Below, piece after piece: positions 9,685 to 17,762 of a DNA stretch of 64,000 nt. This DNA is from Alcanivoracaceae bacterium (GTDB lineage: Bacteria > Pseudomonadota > Gammaproteobacteria > Pseudomonadales > Alcanivoracaceae): assembly GCA_029213045.1 (NCBI GenBank), contig JARGPN010000010.1, positions 62,001 to 126,000 of the forward strand, written 5' to 3'. The first letter of the stretch is position 1, and every line of letters begins with the position of its first letter. The notes beneath the pieces were generated by a model. That model searched no databases. It saw nothing but the letters and a program-made list of their open reading frames with translations, and was not told the origin of the DNA. Made by a program: the position numbers and the translations under genes.

Positions 9685-9709
9685 AGAATTGCGAATCATT
9701 ATCATTTGC
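9685..9709. promoter_or_regulatory. Fur box candidate
   Basis: The segment contains GAATCATTATCATTTGC. By hand it matches the 19-bp Fur consensus at 13 of 19 positions in one phase and 14 of 19 in the overlapping opposite-strand phase. It lies 15-39 bases before the ATG at 9724, a suitable place for repression of the following three-gene operon under iron-replete conditions. The site falls inside a longer possible reading frame from 9655, which argues that frame start is wrong. Confidence 0.7.
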
Positions 9710-9723
9710 GATTACTTATCTCT

Positions 9724-10344
9724 ATGAACAAACAGCAACGCGCCCGCTGGCTAAAACGCCTTCATCAGTGGCATTGGGTCAGCTCTGCCCTATCGCTCGC
9801 CTGCATTCTGCTGTTCAGCCTTACCGGCATTACGCTGAATCATGCAGCCGATATCGAAGCAACCCCGACCGTCCGTCAGGGGCTACTCGTTCTCCCAGCG
9901 CCGCTTCACCAAAAACTGCTCAGCGATGCGAGCCCTGCGGAAAAAAGCGCGCCGCTAGCAAACGACTTAGCGCAATGGATTGAGGAAAACACCTCACTTT
10001 CTTTGGATCAGGCCGAGATTCAACAGGACGATATGGAGATTTATATTTCGCTGCCGCGCCCAGGCGGTGATGCATGGGTCAGCATAGATCGCACCTCAGC
10101 CGAGCTTGAGTTTGAAGACACTGATCGTGGCCTAATTTCGTTATTGAATGATCTTCATAAAGGCCGCGACAGCGGCGTGGTATGGCGTTGGTTCATCGAT
10201 ATTTTCGCTGTCGCATGTTTATTGTTTTCGCTCACCGGCGTTGCCTTGCTGTATTTGCATGGCCGTCACCGTCCTGCGACATGGCCACTAACCAGCGTCG
10301 GACTGATCCTGCCGTGGCTACTTCTTCTTGCGTTCGTTCCTTGA
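9724..10344 (+). CDS. PepSY-associated transmembrane-helix protein
   Basis: The 206-residue inner-membrane protein starts with a basic segment and RLHQWHWVSSALSL, then a membrane helix with GITLNH, typical of the PepSY-associated TM family. A periplasmic PepSY-like middle and a second helix (about 155-178) follow, with a short hydrophobic tail at the C-terminus. Related proteins accompany iron or siderophore uptake and some are ferric reductases. The ATG at 9724 is chosen because the longer frame would run through the Fur box. The stop codon is eight bases from the next start, so the three genes form one operon. Confidence 0.82.
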   Translation: MNKQQRARWLKRLHQWHWVSSALSLACILLFSLTGITLNHAADIEATPTVRQGLLVLPAPLHQKLLSDASPAEKSAPLANDLAQWIEENTSLSLDQAEIQQDDMEIYISLPRPGGDAWVSIDRTSAELEFEDTDRGLISLLNDLHKGRDSGVVWRWFIDIFAVACLLFSLTGVALLYLHGRHRPATWPLTSVGLILPWLLLLAFVP

Positions 10345-10351
10345 GGTAATT

Positions 10352-10858
10352 ATGCGTTTATTGCTCATCGCTTCTGTACTTATTCATTCTCTGCTATTCG
10401 CATCACGGGCCGCGCTAGCCGGAGAATTAAATATTGATATCGATATCCCTCAATTAAACGTCGCCGAATATCACCGCCCTTACTTCGCGCTGTGGGTAGA
10501 AGACGAAAAAGGCCAAAACTCTGCACACCTACAATTATGGTATGACGGCGAAACTCGCTGGTTACATCATATGCGCCGTTGGTGGCGCAGAGTGGGGCGC
10601 GATGCAACGCTACCAATCGATGGCGTAACCGGCGCGACGCGTGGACCAGGAGGTTATCAGCTCACGTTTAATAGCAAAAACTCCGAACTATCAAAACTTG
10701 CGCCTGGAAAATATGACCTCGTCATTGAAGTCTCACGAGAAGTGGGCGGCCGGGAATTAATTCGCATGCCGTTCGAGTGGCCCATTAACAATGCCCGAAC
10801 TGAAACGGCCGCCGGCGAAATAGAATTGGGCAATATCACATTAACGCTGAACCCTTAA
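10352..10858 (+). CDS. DUF2271-family exported protein
   Basis: The 168-residue product has a signal peptide ending near ASRAALAG. The rest resembles the DUF2271 family, with HRPYFALWVEDEKGQ, LQLWYDGETRWLHHMRRWWRR and GVTGATRGPGGYQL. The function is not established; family members occur with PepSY and DUF4198 genes in Fur-regulated iron loci. GAGG just before the ATG overlaps the preceding stop, so translation is probably coupled. An upstream in-frame TTG at 10328 is less likely to be the start. Confidence 0.83.
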   Translation: MRLLLIASVLIHSLLFASRAALAGELNIDIDIPQLNVAEYHRPYFALWVEDEKGQNSAHLQLWYDGETRWLHHMRRWWRRVGRDATLPIDGVTGATRGPGGYQLTFNSKNSELSKLAPGKYDLVIEVSREVGGRELIRMPFEWPINNARTETAAGEIELGNITLTLNP

Positions 10859-10895
10859 TTTTTCGGTCATCGAACTTTCTGATGGAGACATGGTT

Positions 10896-11714
10896 ATGAA
10901 TATTCTACGTAAAACTCTACCGGCTGCCGTACTGTCATTACTGCTAATCCCTACCCTAGGTTGCGCTCACATGCGCTGGCTCGTGCCATCAAACACCGTT
11001 TTATCTGAGCCCGGCGCAGTCACGTTTGATGCCAGCATTTCCAACAACGTGTTCTTCCCAGAACGCGCATTTCCAATTGATGGTGTTACCGTAATTGATC
11101 CGGAAGGCAACCGGGTTGAAGTATCCAACACACTCAAAGGAATGCGTCGTAGCGTATTTGATATAGAAGCAGAGAAAGAAGGCACCTATCGCGTCGCCAT
11201 TGGCGCGTCGTTTTACTTTATTCGTTACAAAAACAAAAACGGCGAGCGCGGTGGATGGCGTGGTGATGAAGCAGGCTTAAACGCCGCACTGAAAGAGGCG
11301 AAAGACAACGCTGATGGCGACATACAAGTCACGGAAAGCCACTCGCGCCTAGAAACTTTTGTCACCGTTGGCCAGCCGAGCGTTGAAACCTTAAAACCAT
11401 TAGGCCGCGGGCTAGAGTTAAAGGCCTCGACACATCCGAACGACTTGTACGCAGGTGAAACAGCACATTTCACTTTCTTACTAAATGGTGAGCCGGCAAA
11501 CGGTCTGACCGTTTCTGTGATCGCCGGCGGCACTCGCTATCGCAACAACACAAGTGCTCGCACTTTCACTACCGACAAGACAGGAAATGTTGCCATTGAT
11601 TGGCAGCAAGCCGGCATGTATTTGCTCGAAGTCGAAGCGGAAGGGAAAAGTAGCACTAAAGGCGTTAAACGTCGTGATAGCTACATCGTTACACTAGAGG
11701 TGCTGCCCGAGTAA
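10896..11714 (+). CDS. DUF4198-family exported protein
   Basis: This 272-residue protein has a cleavable signal and then HMRWLVPSNTVL, the N-terminal His-containing motif of DUF4198 proteins, which include periplasmic proteins tied to nickel, cobalt or iron uptake. The C-terminal half looks like an Ig-like beta domain (NDLYAGETAHFTFLLNGEPA). GGAG eight bases before the second ATG favours 10896; an ATG six bases earlier is in frame. It is the last gene of the Fur-box operon. Confidence 0.82.
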   Translation: MNILRKTLPAAVLSLLLIPTLGCAHMRWLVPSNTVLSEPGAVTFDASISNNVFFPERAFPIDGVTVIDPEGNRVEVSNTLKGMRRSVFDIEAEKEGTYRVAIGASFYFIRYKNKNGERGGWRGDEAGLNAALKEAKDNADGDIQVTESHSRLETFVTVGQPSVETLKPLGRGLELKASTHPNDLYAGETAHFTFLLNGEPANGLTVSVIAGGTRYRNNTSARTFTTDKTGNVAIDWQQAGMYLLEVEAEGKSSTKGVKRRDSYIVTLEVLPE

Positions 11715-11764
11715 TGTCGGACGTCCAATTAATGTGTGTAGCCAAACAGTGCGCCGTAAAACCA

Positions 11765-12871
11765 TTAACTGCGGCACACTGGGTTGCCATATTTTAATTC
11801 ACCAAACGAAAAACTCGGCGCCAATCCAGGAAACAGCCAAAACGACTGCAGCTCTGAAGAAGGCACGACATTGAAGAAGTGACCATTGCGCACCGACGGC
11901 CCCGCGATGGTTTTTTCAACAATCATGGAAATATATTGATCCAATCCGCGCTCCAATGTGTTGCCGTTTAGGATGACTTCCTGCCCCGTTGCGCGCGCAT
12001 AGGCTCTTACGCCAGAAATGTTTGAATGCTCCGGTGCAAAATTGTCCGCGCTCACGCCGTTCTCGCTGGACACCAGCAAGCCTTCATCAGTGTGCACCAC
12101 CAAAGAGTGATTGCCCTCGGTGTGTCCAGGTGTTTTCACGAGTGCAATGCCGTCACCCAGTATCGCCGTGTTTTCCAGCATCACAATGCGATGAGGATGT
12201 ACGCCCTCAATACCATGCGGACAGTACCAATACGACTGAGGTGGCAATAGCGCTTCTGTGGAACGCCATTCTTCTTCCATCACCAATAATTTAGCGTTGG
12301 GGAAAAACCCTGGCTGATCGCCACTACCTAGCCACTGGCGAATATCCTGAGTGTGTAAATGATCGTAAGAAATATAGTCCACCTGCTCCGGCAAAATATT
12401 TACGCTAGCCAGCGCACTCGCAACACTCGCATAACGCGGCGCCATTAAGCGCTCAAAAAACGGCTGAAAAAAAGTAGGGGCGCGGTGTTTAAAATTCTTA
12501 AAGAATGGCGTTTCCGCGTTCGCGTCAATATCGGAGGGCGAAAATAGCAGCGTTTTTAGGCCCGCGGACGAATCAAACTGCACCACCGTCAGTCGATTCA
12601 AAATATGCATTAAAGGTGAAACGCCTTGCACGGCATTTAATAACCCGTAGCGCGTCGGATACGGCACTCGGACTAGATTAAAGGTTTGGTAATAACGAAC
12701 GCGTTTGCCGGACAACATACGATGACGAAAATTAACCGCCGCTGCACGAGCATCACTCAGCCTCGCTAGCGGCGCTAGGCTGATGCGAGAGCGATCTATC
12801 TCAGTATCGTAACAAATACCAAAATCTTCCAGCTCTGCACGATCCACGAGTGTATACATCGGCGCCAGCAT
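11765..12871 (-). CDS. Metallo-beta-lactamase-fold-like protein with altered metal motif
   Basis: This 368-residue protein contains parts of the MBL fold. HLHTQD at residues 171-176 stands where HxHxDH is expected, KTPGHTEGNHSLVV gives a later His (H250), and SSENGVSADN follows in the place of the metal Asp. The canonical Asp-His pair of the first motif is replaced by Gln-Asp. Metal binding is therefore uncertain, and it may be a one-metal or non-hydrolytic variant. About 100 N-terminal residues are not recognised. It stands alone, convergent with the DUF4198 gene. Confidence 0.65.
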   Translation of the reverse strand: MLAPMYTLVDRAELEDFGICYDTEIDRSRISLAPLARLSDARAAAVNFRHRMLSGKRVRYYQTFNLVRVPYPTRYGLLNAVQGVSPLMHILNRLTVVQFDSSAGLKTLLFSPSDIDANAETPFFKNFKHRAPTFFQPFFERLMAPRYASVASALASVNILPEQVDYISYDHLHTQDIRQWLGSGDQPGFFPNAKLLVMEEEWRSTEALLPPQSYWYCPHGIEGVHPHRIVMLENTAILGDGIALVKTPGHTEGNHSLVVHTDEGLLVSSENGVSADNFAPEHSNISGVRAYARATGQEVILNGNTLERGLDQYISMIVEKTIAGPSVRNGHFFNVVPSSELQSFWLFPGLAPSFSFGELKYGNPVCRS

Positions 12872-13082
12872 TGTTCACGGCCTCTTATTGTTATTACCTC
12901 ATCGTTACAGTGACCTCTGGACGCTGTAAAGCCCTCAAATTGGGTATGCGCGACGAGCGGAGCGATTTCGGCCCATTCAGCCTGATGAATCGCGTTGATA
13001 AACCGACCTAAAGCCGTGCATATCGGCGGTCCCGCCTACGAGTAAACATGAATACATTACGGAAGATCAGACAACTGGCGAG

Positions 13083-13113
13083 GGAGAAGTTGAGAAGTTG
13101 AGAAGTTGAGAAG
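13083..13113. repeat. Short purine tandem repeat (9-bp unit)
   Basis: The unit GAGAAGTTG is repeated about three times in tandem, 16 bases after the 3' end of the DUF1631 gene. It is slippage-prone in composition. The rest of the 257-bp gap from 12872 shows nothing else I can assign. Confidence 0.7.
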
Positions 13114-13128
13114 AGGAAGATCGCTTGT

Positions 13129-15042
13129 TCAACGATGGCGCTGAAGGTCCCCCACAACACGGGCGAGCGCATCATCGAATCGCGCGTCTTTTTGCAGCAT
13201 GTTAATGGCGCCTTCCGCTACGCCTTCAATTAATTCGGTACGGGTCAACTGGAGCTTATCTGCGCCAACACGGTCGACAAAAATATACTTATTACTCGAC
13301 GGCAGAATAACGGCCAGTTTTCGTTTGCTTTCTTTGCCATCGCCGTCATGAAAGCTCACCCAAGCGCCAACAAATATTCCACTTACCACCAAACGAGCGC
13401 GCTGACGACGCTGCTCTGGGGTTGAGCCATATTCTTGGGTCACTGCAGCACGGCGTGCTTGCTCGACGTCTTGTGCACTTTCTGTTGCAGCAGCTATCTT
13501 TTTTTCAATCGCTTTTTCAGAAACGCTGTCGGCCACAGGTTCAGCAAGCGGCGGCGCTTCAAGCTCAGACCTTGCTGCCAAGCTCTGACCCTGTAGGCGC
13601 TCTGCGTCCTGTACTGCTCGCAAACGAGCAGTCTCTCGCTTCTCAGCTTCTATTTTTTTCGCGTTCTCTTCGTTTTGTGCTTCTTCTGCGCGGGCCTTCA
13701 TCTTGCTTCGGTACTGGTTAGCCAACGCTTGCAGCTTCGCAAGAGACCAATCATAAATGGCCAACAACTCAGTCACCGCCGCAACATGTCCGGACGAATA
13801 CTGAAACGCAAACTCTTCATAACTACAGGTCAGCGCCTTCATACCAAGCTGGTTCACAAACAGCAATTGCTGGTATTCATCCACGCGCTGCAGCAAACGA
13901 ATCCGTATTTCCTTTTCTGGCAAGACGAACCATTGAGAAGGCTGAATAGCAGAGACTTCTTGCAACAAGTCTGCACTAACTTCTGCGTCCAAGATGTCGA
14001 GCGTCGCACTACCTTCTAACGCTGGTGTCGCTTGGTACTCCACAGGCTGACCATGCAACATACAAAGATGGACAACTTCAATATCTTCAAGCACCTGTTT
14101 ACGCTGCAACTCATCATTAATAACTTTGCTTAGCAGATCGGGGAAATCTTGCTTTAGCTGATCAATAACGCGATGCAATTTTGTTTTTTGCTCAGCGGCA
14201 TCCGCCTGTAAACTCCACACAAGCAAACCAAAGTTTTTTACCAACCTCGGCCACAGCGGTCCCTTATCACCTTCGTCAAGCAACACCCATTGAAATGCCG
14301 GCTGCCAAACATCTACCAGTGCCCGCACCATAAATACAGGCAAGTTCCTGCCAGCGACTTGCCGGTTAATTGTGCGGGCCGCCAATCCACGCGCATATTG
14401 AGCGCGCAGCGTGCCGCTTTCGCCTTGAATCACCCTTGCACTGACTTTCTCAACACGTGAGTCAAAGTTGACGCGCCACTGGCGAAATATCTCTATCGAT
14501 TCATTTAGACTTTCGCCCTGCAAACCATCCAGCGTACGGCCCAACATGTCAGCGATATCGTTTGCCTGCGGATGCGTTGGGTACCAACCCAAAGCAAATT
14601 CGCTTAATTCTGATAAGAACGCGACGACCGGATGAGATTTATGCGTTAACCAGCTCGACGGCATCAACGCTTCACCAATCAAAGCGCCAGAATGCTGAAT
14701 TAATTTTTCTGAAAGTTGCGGATGCAGAGCAGGTTGATTAAAGAAATCGCCGACGATGGCGGTAGCTGTTTTGATCAAACCAAGTTGACGCGGTGCCAAC
14801 TTTAAGCCACTTAAAGCAGCGCGCGCATGCACAGTGAGATCTTGCGTTAATGGATTTCCACCGCAAAGCACAGCCGCCAGACGTGCGTCGGGAACGGCTT
14901 CTTGTTGGGACGGCATTTCACCGTACAAACCAACAAATAATTTTTCCAGATTGCTTGCAGACGAGATCGCCGCGGCACCTGTCGCTTTTAAATTTGATGT
15001 CATTTCAGCATTTAACTTTGCTACAGCTCCGAGGAATGTCAT
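13129..15042 (-). CDS. DUF1631-family protein
   Basis: The 637-residue cytoplasmic protein resembles the DUF1631 family, sometimes misnamed thymidine phosphorylase. The supporting segments are SHPVVAFLSELSEFALGWYP in the N-terminal half, and a PilZ-like C-terminal module (GAWVSFHDGDGKESKRKLAV, then KYIFVDRVGADKL). A charged, probably coiled-coil stretch covers about 430-500. The role is unknown; the PilZ-like tail and the adjacent PilZ gene suggest a link to cyclic-di-GMP. Residue Met14 is a possible alternative start. Confidence 0.75.
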   Translation of the reverse strand: MTFLGAVAKLNAEMTSNLKATGAAAISSASNLEKLFVGLYGEMPSQQEAVPDARLAAVLCGGNPLTQDLTVHARAALSGLKLAPRQLGLIKTATAIVGDFFNQPALHPQLSEKLIQHSGALIGEALMPSSWLTHKSHPVVAFLSELSEFALGWYPTHPQANDIADMLGRTLDGLQGESLNESIEIFRQWRVNFDSRVEKVSARVIQGESGTLRAQYARGLAARTINRQVAGRNLPVFMVRALVDVWQPAFQWVLLDEGDKGPLWPRLVKNFGLLVWSLQADAAEQKTKLHRVIDQLKQDFPDLLSKVINDELQRKQVLEDIEVVHLCMLHGQPVEYQATPALEGSATLDILDAEVSADLLQEVSAIQPSQWFVLPEKEIRIRLLQRVDEYQQLLFVNQLGMKALTCSYEEFAFQYSSGHVAAVTELLAIYDWSLAKLQALANQYRSKMKARAEEAQNEENAKKIEAEKRETARLRAVQDAERLQGQSLAARSELEAPPLAEPVADSVSEKAIEKKIAAATESAQDVEQARRAAVTQEYGSTPEQRRQRARLVVSGIFVGAWVSFHDGDGKESKRKLAVILPSSNKYIFVDRVGADKLQLTRTELIEGVAEGAINMLQKDARFDDALARVVGDLQRHR

Positions 15043-15147
15043 GCCGCTACTTTAGTGCAGCGGACCGTTATTCTTCTAATTAAAACTTCCTATTCAGTGA
15101 CTAACATCACAAGGCTTATAAGAAGAGCTTCCATATAGAAAATAGTA

Positions 15148-15573
15148 TTAAATTTCTTTTGCCACCAATAATTTCCATTCCGCAATATCGGACTGCAATG
15201 ATTCGAACAAACTGAATCCAGCAATGTAAAACGCGTTCATTTTTTTAATCCAACGAACTTCTCCGACAACGCGAAAAACATTAGCTTGATGTCGCTGTTC
15301 ACCGCTTTTGACGAAATTCGCACACAAATTCAGAATGCTGCCGACCGGCAGCTCACGGTCTAATCGAATGCGCATGCCGCTTGCCGATACATCCAACAGT
15401 TGGCACATCAATAGTTTGGCGGGAATATTGTTCTCGGGATCACTCGATTCAAGCTCTAGAAATATCGCTGCCTTCGAAGACACTCGATAGTCGTCGCGTT
15501 GGTCTAGTTGTTGTTTTTCGCCGTCAGTTTCCACAATCGCGCCCAGAAATTTGGCATACGAAAAGGGCTGCAT
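15148..15573 (-). CDS. PilZ-domain protein
   Basis: This 141-residue protein has a single PilZ-type domain. RDDYRVSSKAAIFLEL contains the RxxxR-like N-terminal motif in altered form (R26, R30), and LLDVSASGMRIRLDRELPVG provides the D/NxSxxG core. PilZ domains bind cyclic di-GMP. The gene follows the DUF1631 gene direction with a 105-bp gap, transcribed towards it. The start is not well defined by a ribosome-binding site. Confidence 0.82.
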   Translation of the reverse strand: MQPFSYAKFLGAIVETDGEKQQLDQRDDYRVSSKAAIFLELESSDPENNIPAKLLMCQLLDVSASGMRIRLDRELPVGSILNLCANFVKSGEQRHQANVFRVVGEVRWIKKMNAFYIAGFSLFESLQSDIAEWKLLVAKEI

Positions 15574-15710
15574 GCTTCGTTGCGGGCACGTACGTGCACC
15601 GAGATTCGGCCCTCGTGACTCTTAATACTATATTCTTAGGCTTATCAGATGAAGGGACAGATCGCCTGTCTCGGACAGACGATCTGGAACAGAGGATGGG
15701 AGGGAATGTT

Positions 15711-15746
15711 ACTTCTCTACTTCACTTCTCTACTTCACTTCTCTAC
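15711..15746. repeat. 13-bp tandem repeat at the 3' end of fpr
   Basis: The unit ACTTCTCTACTTC occurs about 2.8 times. The copy nearest the gene covers the last codons and stop of fpr (minus strand), so copy-number changes would mostly lengthen the 3' untranslated region. Confidence 0.8.
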
Positions 15747-16508
15747 AAAGGCACGCTCAATGACATACTCGCCCACTTCGCCTTGGCGTGTTTCCTTAAA
15801 ACCTCGCTCATCGAGCAAACGGGTTAAATCCTTCAGCATACTTGGGCTACCGCACAGCATAAAACGGTCATCCTTCGTGCTGATCGGGTCTAGCCCTAAA
15901 TTAGCTTCCAGCTTGCCGCTTTCCAGCAGATCTGTCAGTCGCCCCTGATTTCGGAAGGGTTCGCGCGTAACTGTTGGATAATAAAGCAGTTTTTCCTTAA
16001 TCACGTCGCCAAAATATTCGTTGCTTGGCAGCTCATCAGTAATGTAATCCGCATAGGCCAACTCAGACACGTGACGCACCCCGTGGGTCAAAATCACCTT
16101 ATCAAAGCGATCGTAAATCTCAGGGTCCTTAATGATGCTCATAAAAGGCGCCAAGCCCGTGCCTGTGCTCAGCAACCACAGATTGCGACCTGGCAAGAGA
16201 TGATCTGCCACCAAGGTGCCCGTGGGCTTGCGGCTGACCAAAATCTTGTCGCCTACCTTGAGCTGCTGCAAATGCGACGTCAGCGGGCCGTCCTGCACCT
16301 TGATAGAGAAAAATTCCATTTCTTCTTCATGGTTGGCGCTAGCAATAGAGTAAGCACGCAGCAAAGGACGATCCTCCATCTGCAGGCCAATCATCGTGAA
16401 GTGGCCGTTCTTGAAGCGGAAACCGGGGTCGCGGGTGGTACGGAAGCTGAATAACGTATCGTTCCAATGATGAACAGCAGTGACCGTTTCCTGATTCAAA
16501 TTACTCAT
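15735..16508 (-). CDS. fpr: Ferredoxin--NADP(+) reductase
   Basis: The 257-residue flavoprotein transfers electrons between NADPH and ferredoxin or flavodoxin. It shows the FAD-binding block RAYSIAS, the NADP-binding LLSTGTGLAPFMSI and LCGSPSMLKDL, and the C-terminal VGEYVIERAFVEK characteristic of Pseudomonas-type FprA. The ATG at 16508 is chosen over a frame start 93 bases upstream because the alignment with FprA begins at MSNLNQETV. It is divergent from a LysR regulator of FinR type, an arrangement known from pseudomonads where FinR activates fpr under superoxide stress. Confidence 0.95.
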   Translation of the reverse strand: MSNLNQETVTAVHHWNDTLFSFRTTRDPGFRFKNGHFTMIGLQMEDRPLLRAYSIASANHEEEMEFFSIKVQDGPLTSHLQQLKVGDKILVSRKPTGTLVADHLLPGRNLWLLSTGTGLAPFMSIIKDPEIYDRFDKVILTHGVRHVSELAYADYITDELPSNEYFGDVIKEKLLYYPTVTREPFRNQGRLTDLLESGKLEANLGLDPISTKDDRFMLCGSPSMLKDLTRLLDERGFKETRQGEVGEYVIERAFVEK

Positions 16509-16617
16509 GTGGCTACAACCTTGCCTTTTTAGCAGTAGAGGGTTGGCATTGGGGAGTCGGTAATGAGCGCGACTTGAGGCAAAGTCTAGCGATGAAGCCA
16601 TTTATCTGTAAAATGGG

Positions 16618-16635
16618 TTATTCTGATTTAATTAA
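16618..16635. promoter_or_regulatory. Candidate LysR-type (FinR) operator between fpr and finR
   Basis: An AT-rich interrupted dyad, TTATT-N7-AATTAA, lies midway in the 186-bp divergent intergenic region and resembles T-N11-A type LysR sites. Assignment to FinR is by position only. Confidence 0.35.
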
Positions 16636-16694
16636 TCGATTTTTCGGGATAGCGACCTACTGCTGCCCTCACCTGAACGACCAGCGAGCCAGCA

Positions 16695-17573
16695 ATGCGA
16701 TACTCATTACGCCAGCTAGAAGTCTTTCTCTCCGCCGCCCACTTTGAAAACATCACCCGTGCTGCAGAGAGCCTGTCTATGTCGCAATCTGCGGCAAGTT
16801 CAGCGCTGCGGGAATTTGAGCAGCAGTTTGATATACGGCTGTTTGATCGGGTGGGTAAACGGTTGCAACTGAACGAGTTCGGCCGCCAAATTCGCTCAAA
16901 AGCAGAAGCAATGATGGCGCAAGCCGTCGCACTGGAGCAGGCACTCACTCACCATGAAGATCTTGGCCACCTGAAGGTTGGCGCGACACTGACGATCGGC
17001 AACTACGTCGCTGTACAGATAATGGCGCGCTATATGGCTCAGCAACCGGGCGCGCGCATTACCCTAGATGTACACAACACTCGGGAAGTCGCCGACGGCG
17101 TTTTAAACTTCAATCTCGATATCGGCCTTATTGAAGGTGAGCTACAGCACCCTGACTTGGTGGTGACGCCTTGGCGCGACGACGAACTCGTGGTGTTTTG
17201 CGCGCCCGATCACCCGCTGGCGACACGCTCAGCGCTCAGCGATGACGACCTCGTGAACGCGACGTGGATTAGCAGAGAGCAAGGCTCCGGCACACGTCAA
17301 ACATTTGATCGCGCCATGTACGGCCTTCTGCCACAACTCAACCTCGCGCTAGAGTTACAGCACACGGAAGCCATTAAGCGCGCAGTCGAGGCGGGTTTAG
17401 GCATTGGCTGCTTATCGAGAATCACGCTCAGCGATGCCTTTCGTCGCGGCAGCCTCGTCGAGCTACCGGTCACCCATCGTGATCTAACACGACAGTTTTA
17501 TTTCATCGTGCACCGCGAAAAATTTATTAGCCCTGGCATCGAACGCTGGCTAGAGCTTTGCCAACAAAGCTAG
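16695..17573 (+). CDS. finR: LysR-family transcriptional regulator, FinR-like
   Basis: The 292-residue protein has an N-terminal winged HTH (RYSLRQLEVFLSAAHFENIT, then SQSAASSALREFEQQ) and a LysR substrate-binding domain. N-terminus and position resemble FinR, the activator of fpr in Pseudomonas, which responds to superoxide and sulfur metabolism signals. It is divergent from fpr with 186 bp between the starts. The specific assignment to FinR rather than another LysR relies on this synteny. Confidence 0.85.
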   Translation: MRYSLRQLEVFLSAAHFENITRAAESLSMSQSAASSALREFEQQFDIRLFDRVGKRLQLNEFGRQIRSKAEAMMAQAVALEQALTHHEDLGHLKVGATLTIGNYVAVQIMARYMAQQPGARITLDVHNTREVADGVLNFNLDIGLIEGELQHPDLVVTPWRDDELVVFCAPDHPLATRSALSDDDLVNATWISREQGSGTRQTFDRAMYGLLPQLNLALELQHTEAIKRAVEAGLGIGCLSRITLSDAFRRGSLVELPVTHRDLTRQFYFIVHREKFISPGIERWLELCQQS

Positions 17574-17603
17574 TCACACTTCAGTGACTACAGCGTGTTT
17601 TTT
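17571..17603 (+). terminator. Possible terminator of finR
   Basis: A 7-bp stem (TAGTCAC with GTGACTA, 6-nt loop) begins at the finR stop codon and is followed six bases later by a run of T. The gap before the T-run makes it imperfect. Confidence 0.45.
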
Positions 17604-17762
17604 GCTCGGTGACCCAGCTCGCAGCATAGAATGATTCATTATTAACCAATCGGCGCGATTATTTGGCCTAGCGCAACTGGTTCGCAGGACCACTCTTCTC
17701 TACACTCAAGCCCATTCTGTACACCTTTATATCAATACGACGAACAACGAGAGGATCTGTAC

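Noticed and set aside
9655-9723. Longer N-terminus for the PepSY protein
   Set aside because: The extension would translate the Fur box and lacks the family alignment; ATG 9724 fits the known start of the family.
16509-16601. Extended fpr start at 16601
   Set aside because: The 31 extra residues do not belong to Fpr and would leave less room for the fpr/finR control region.
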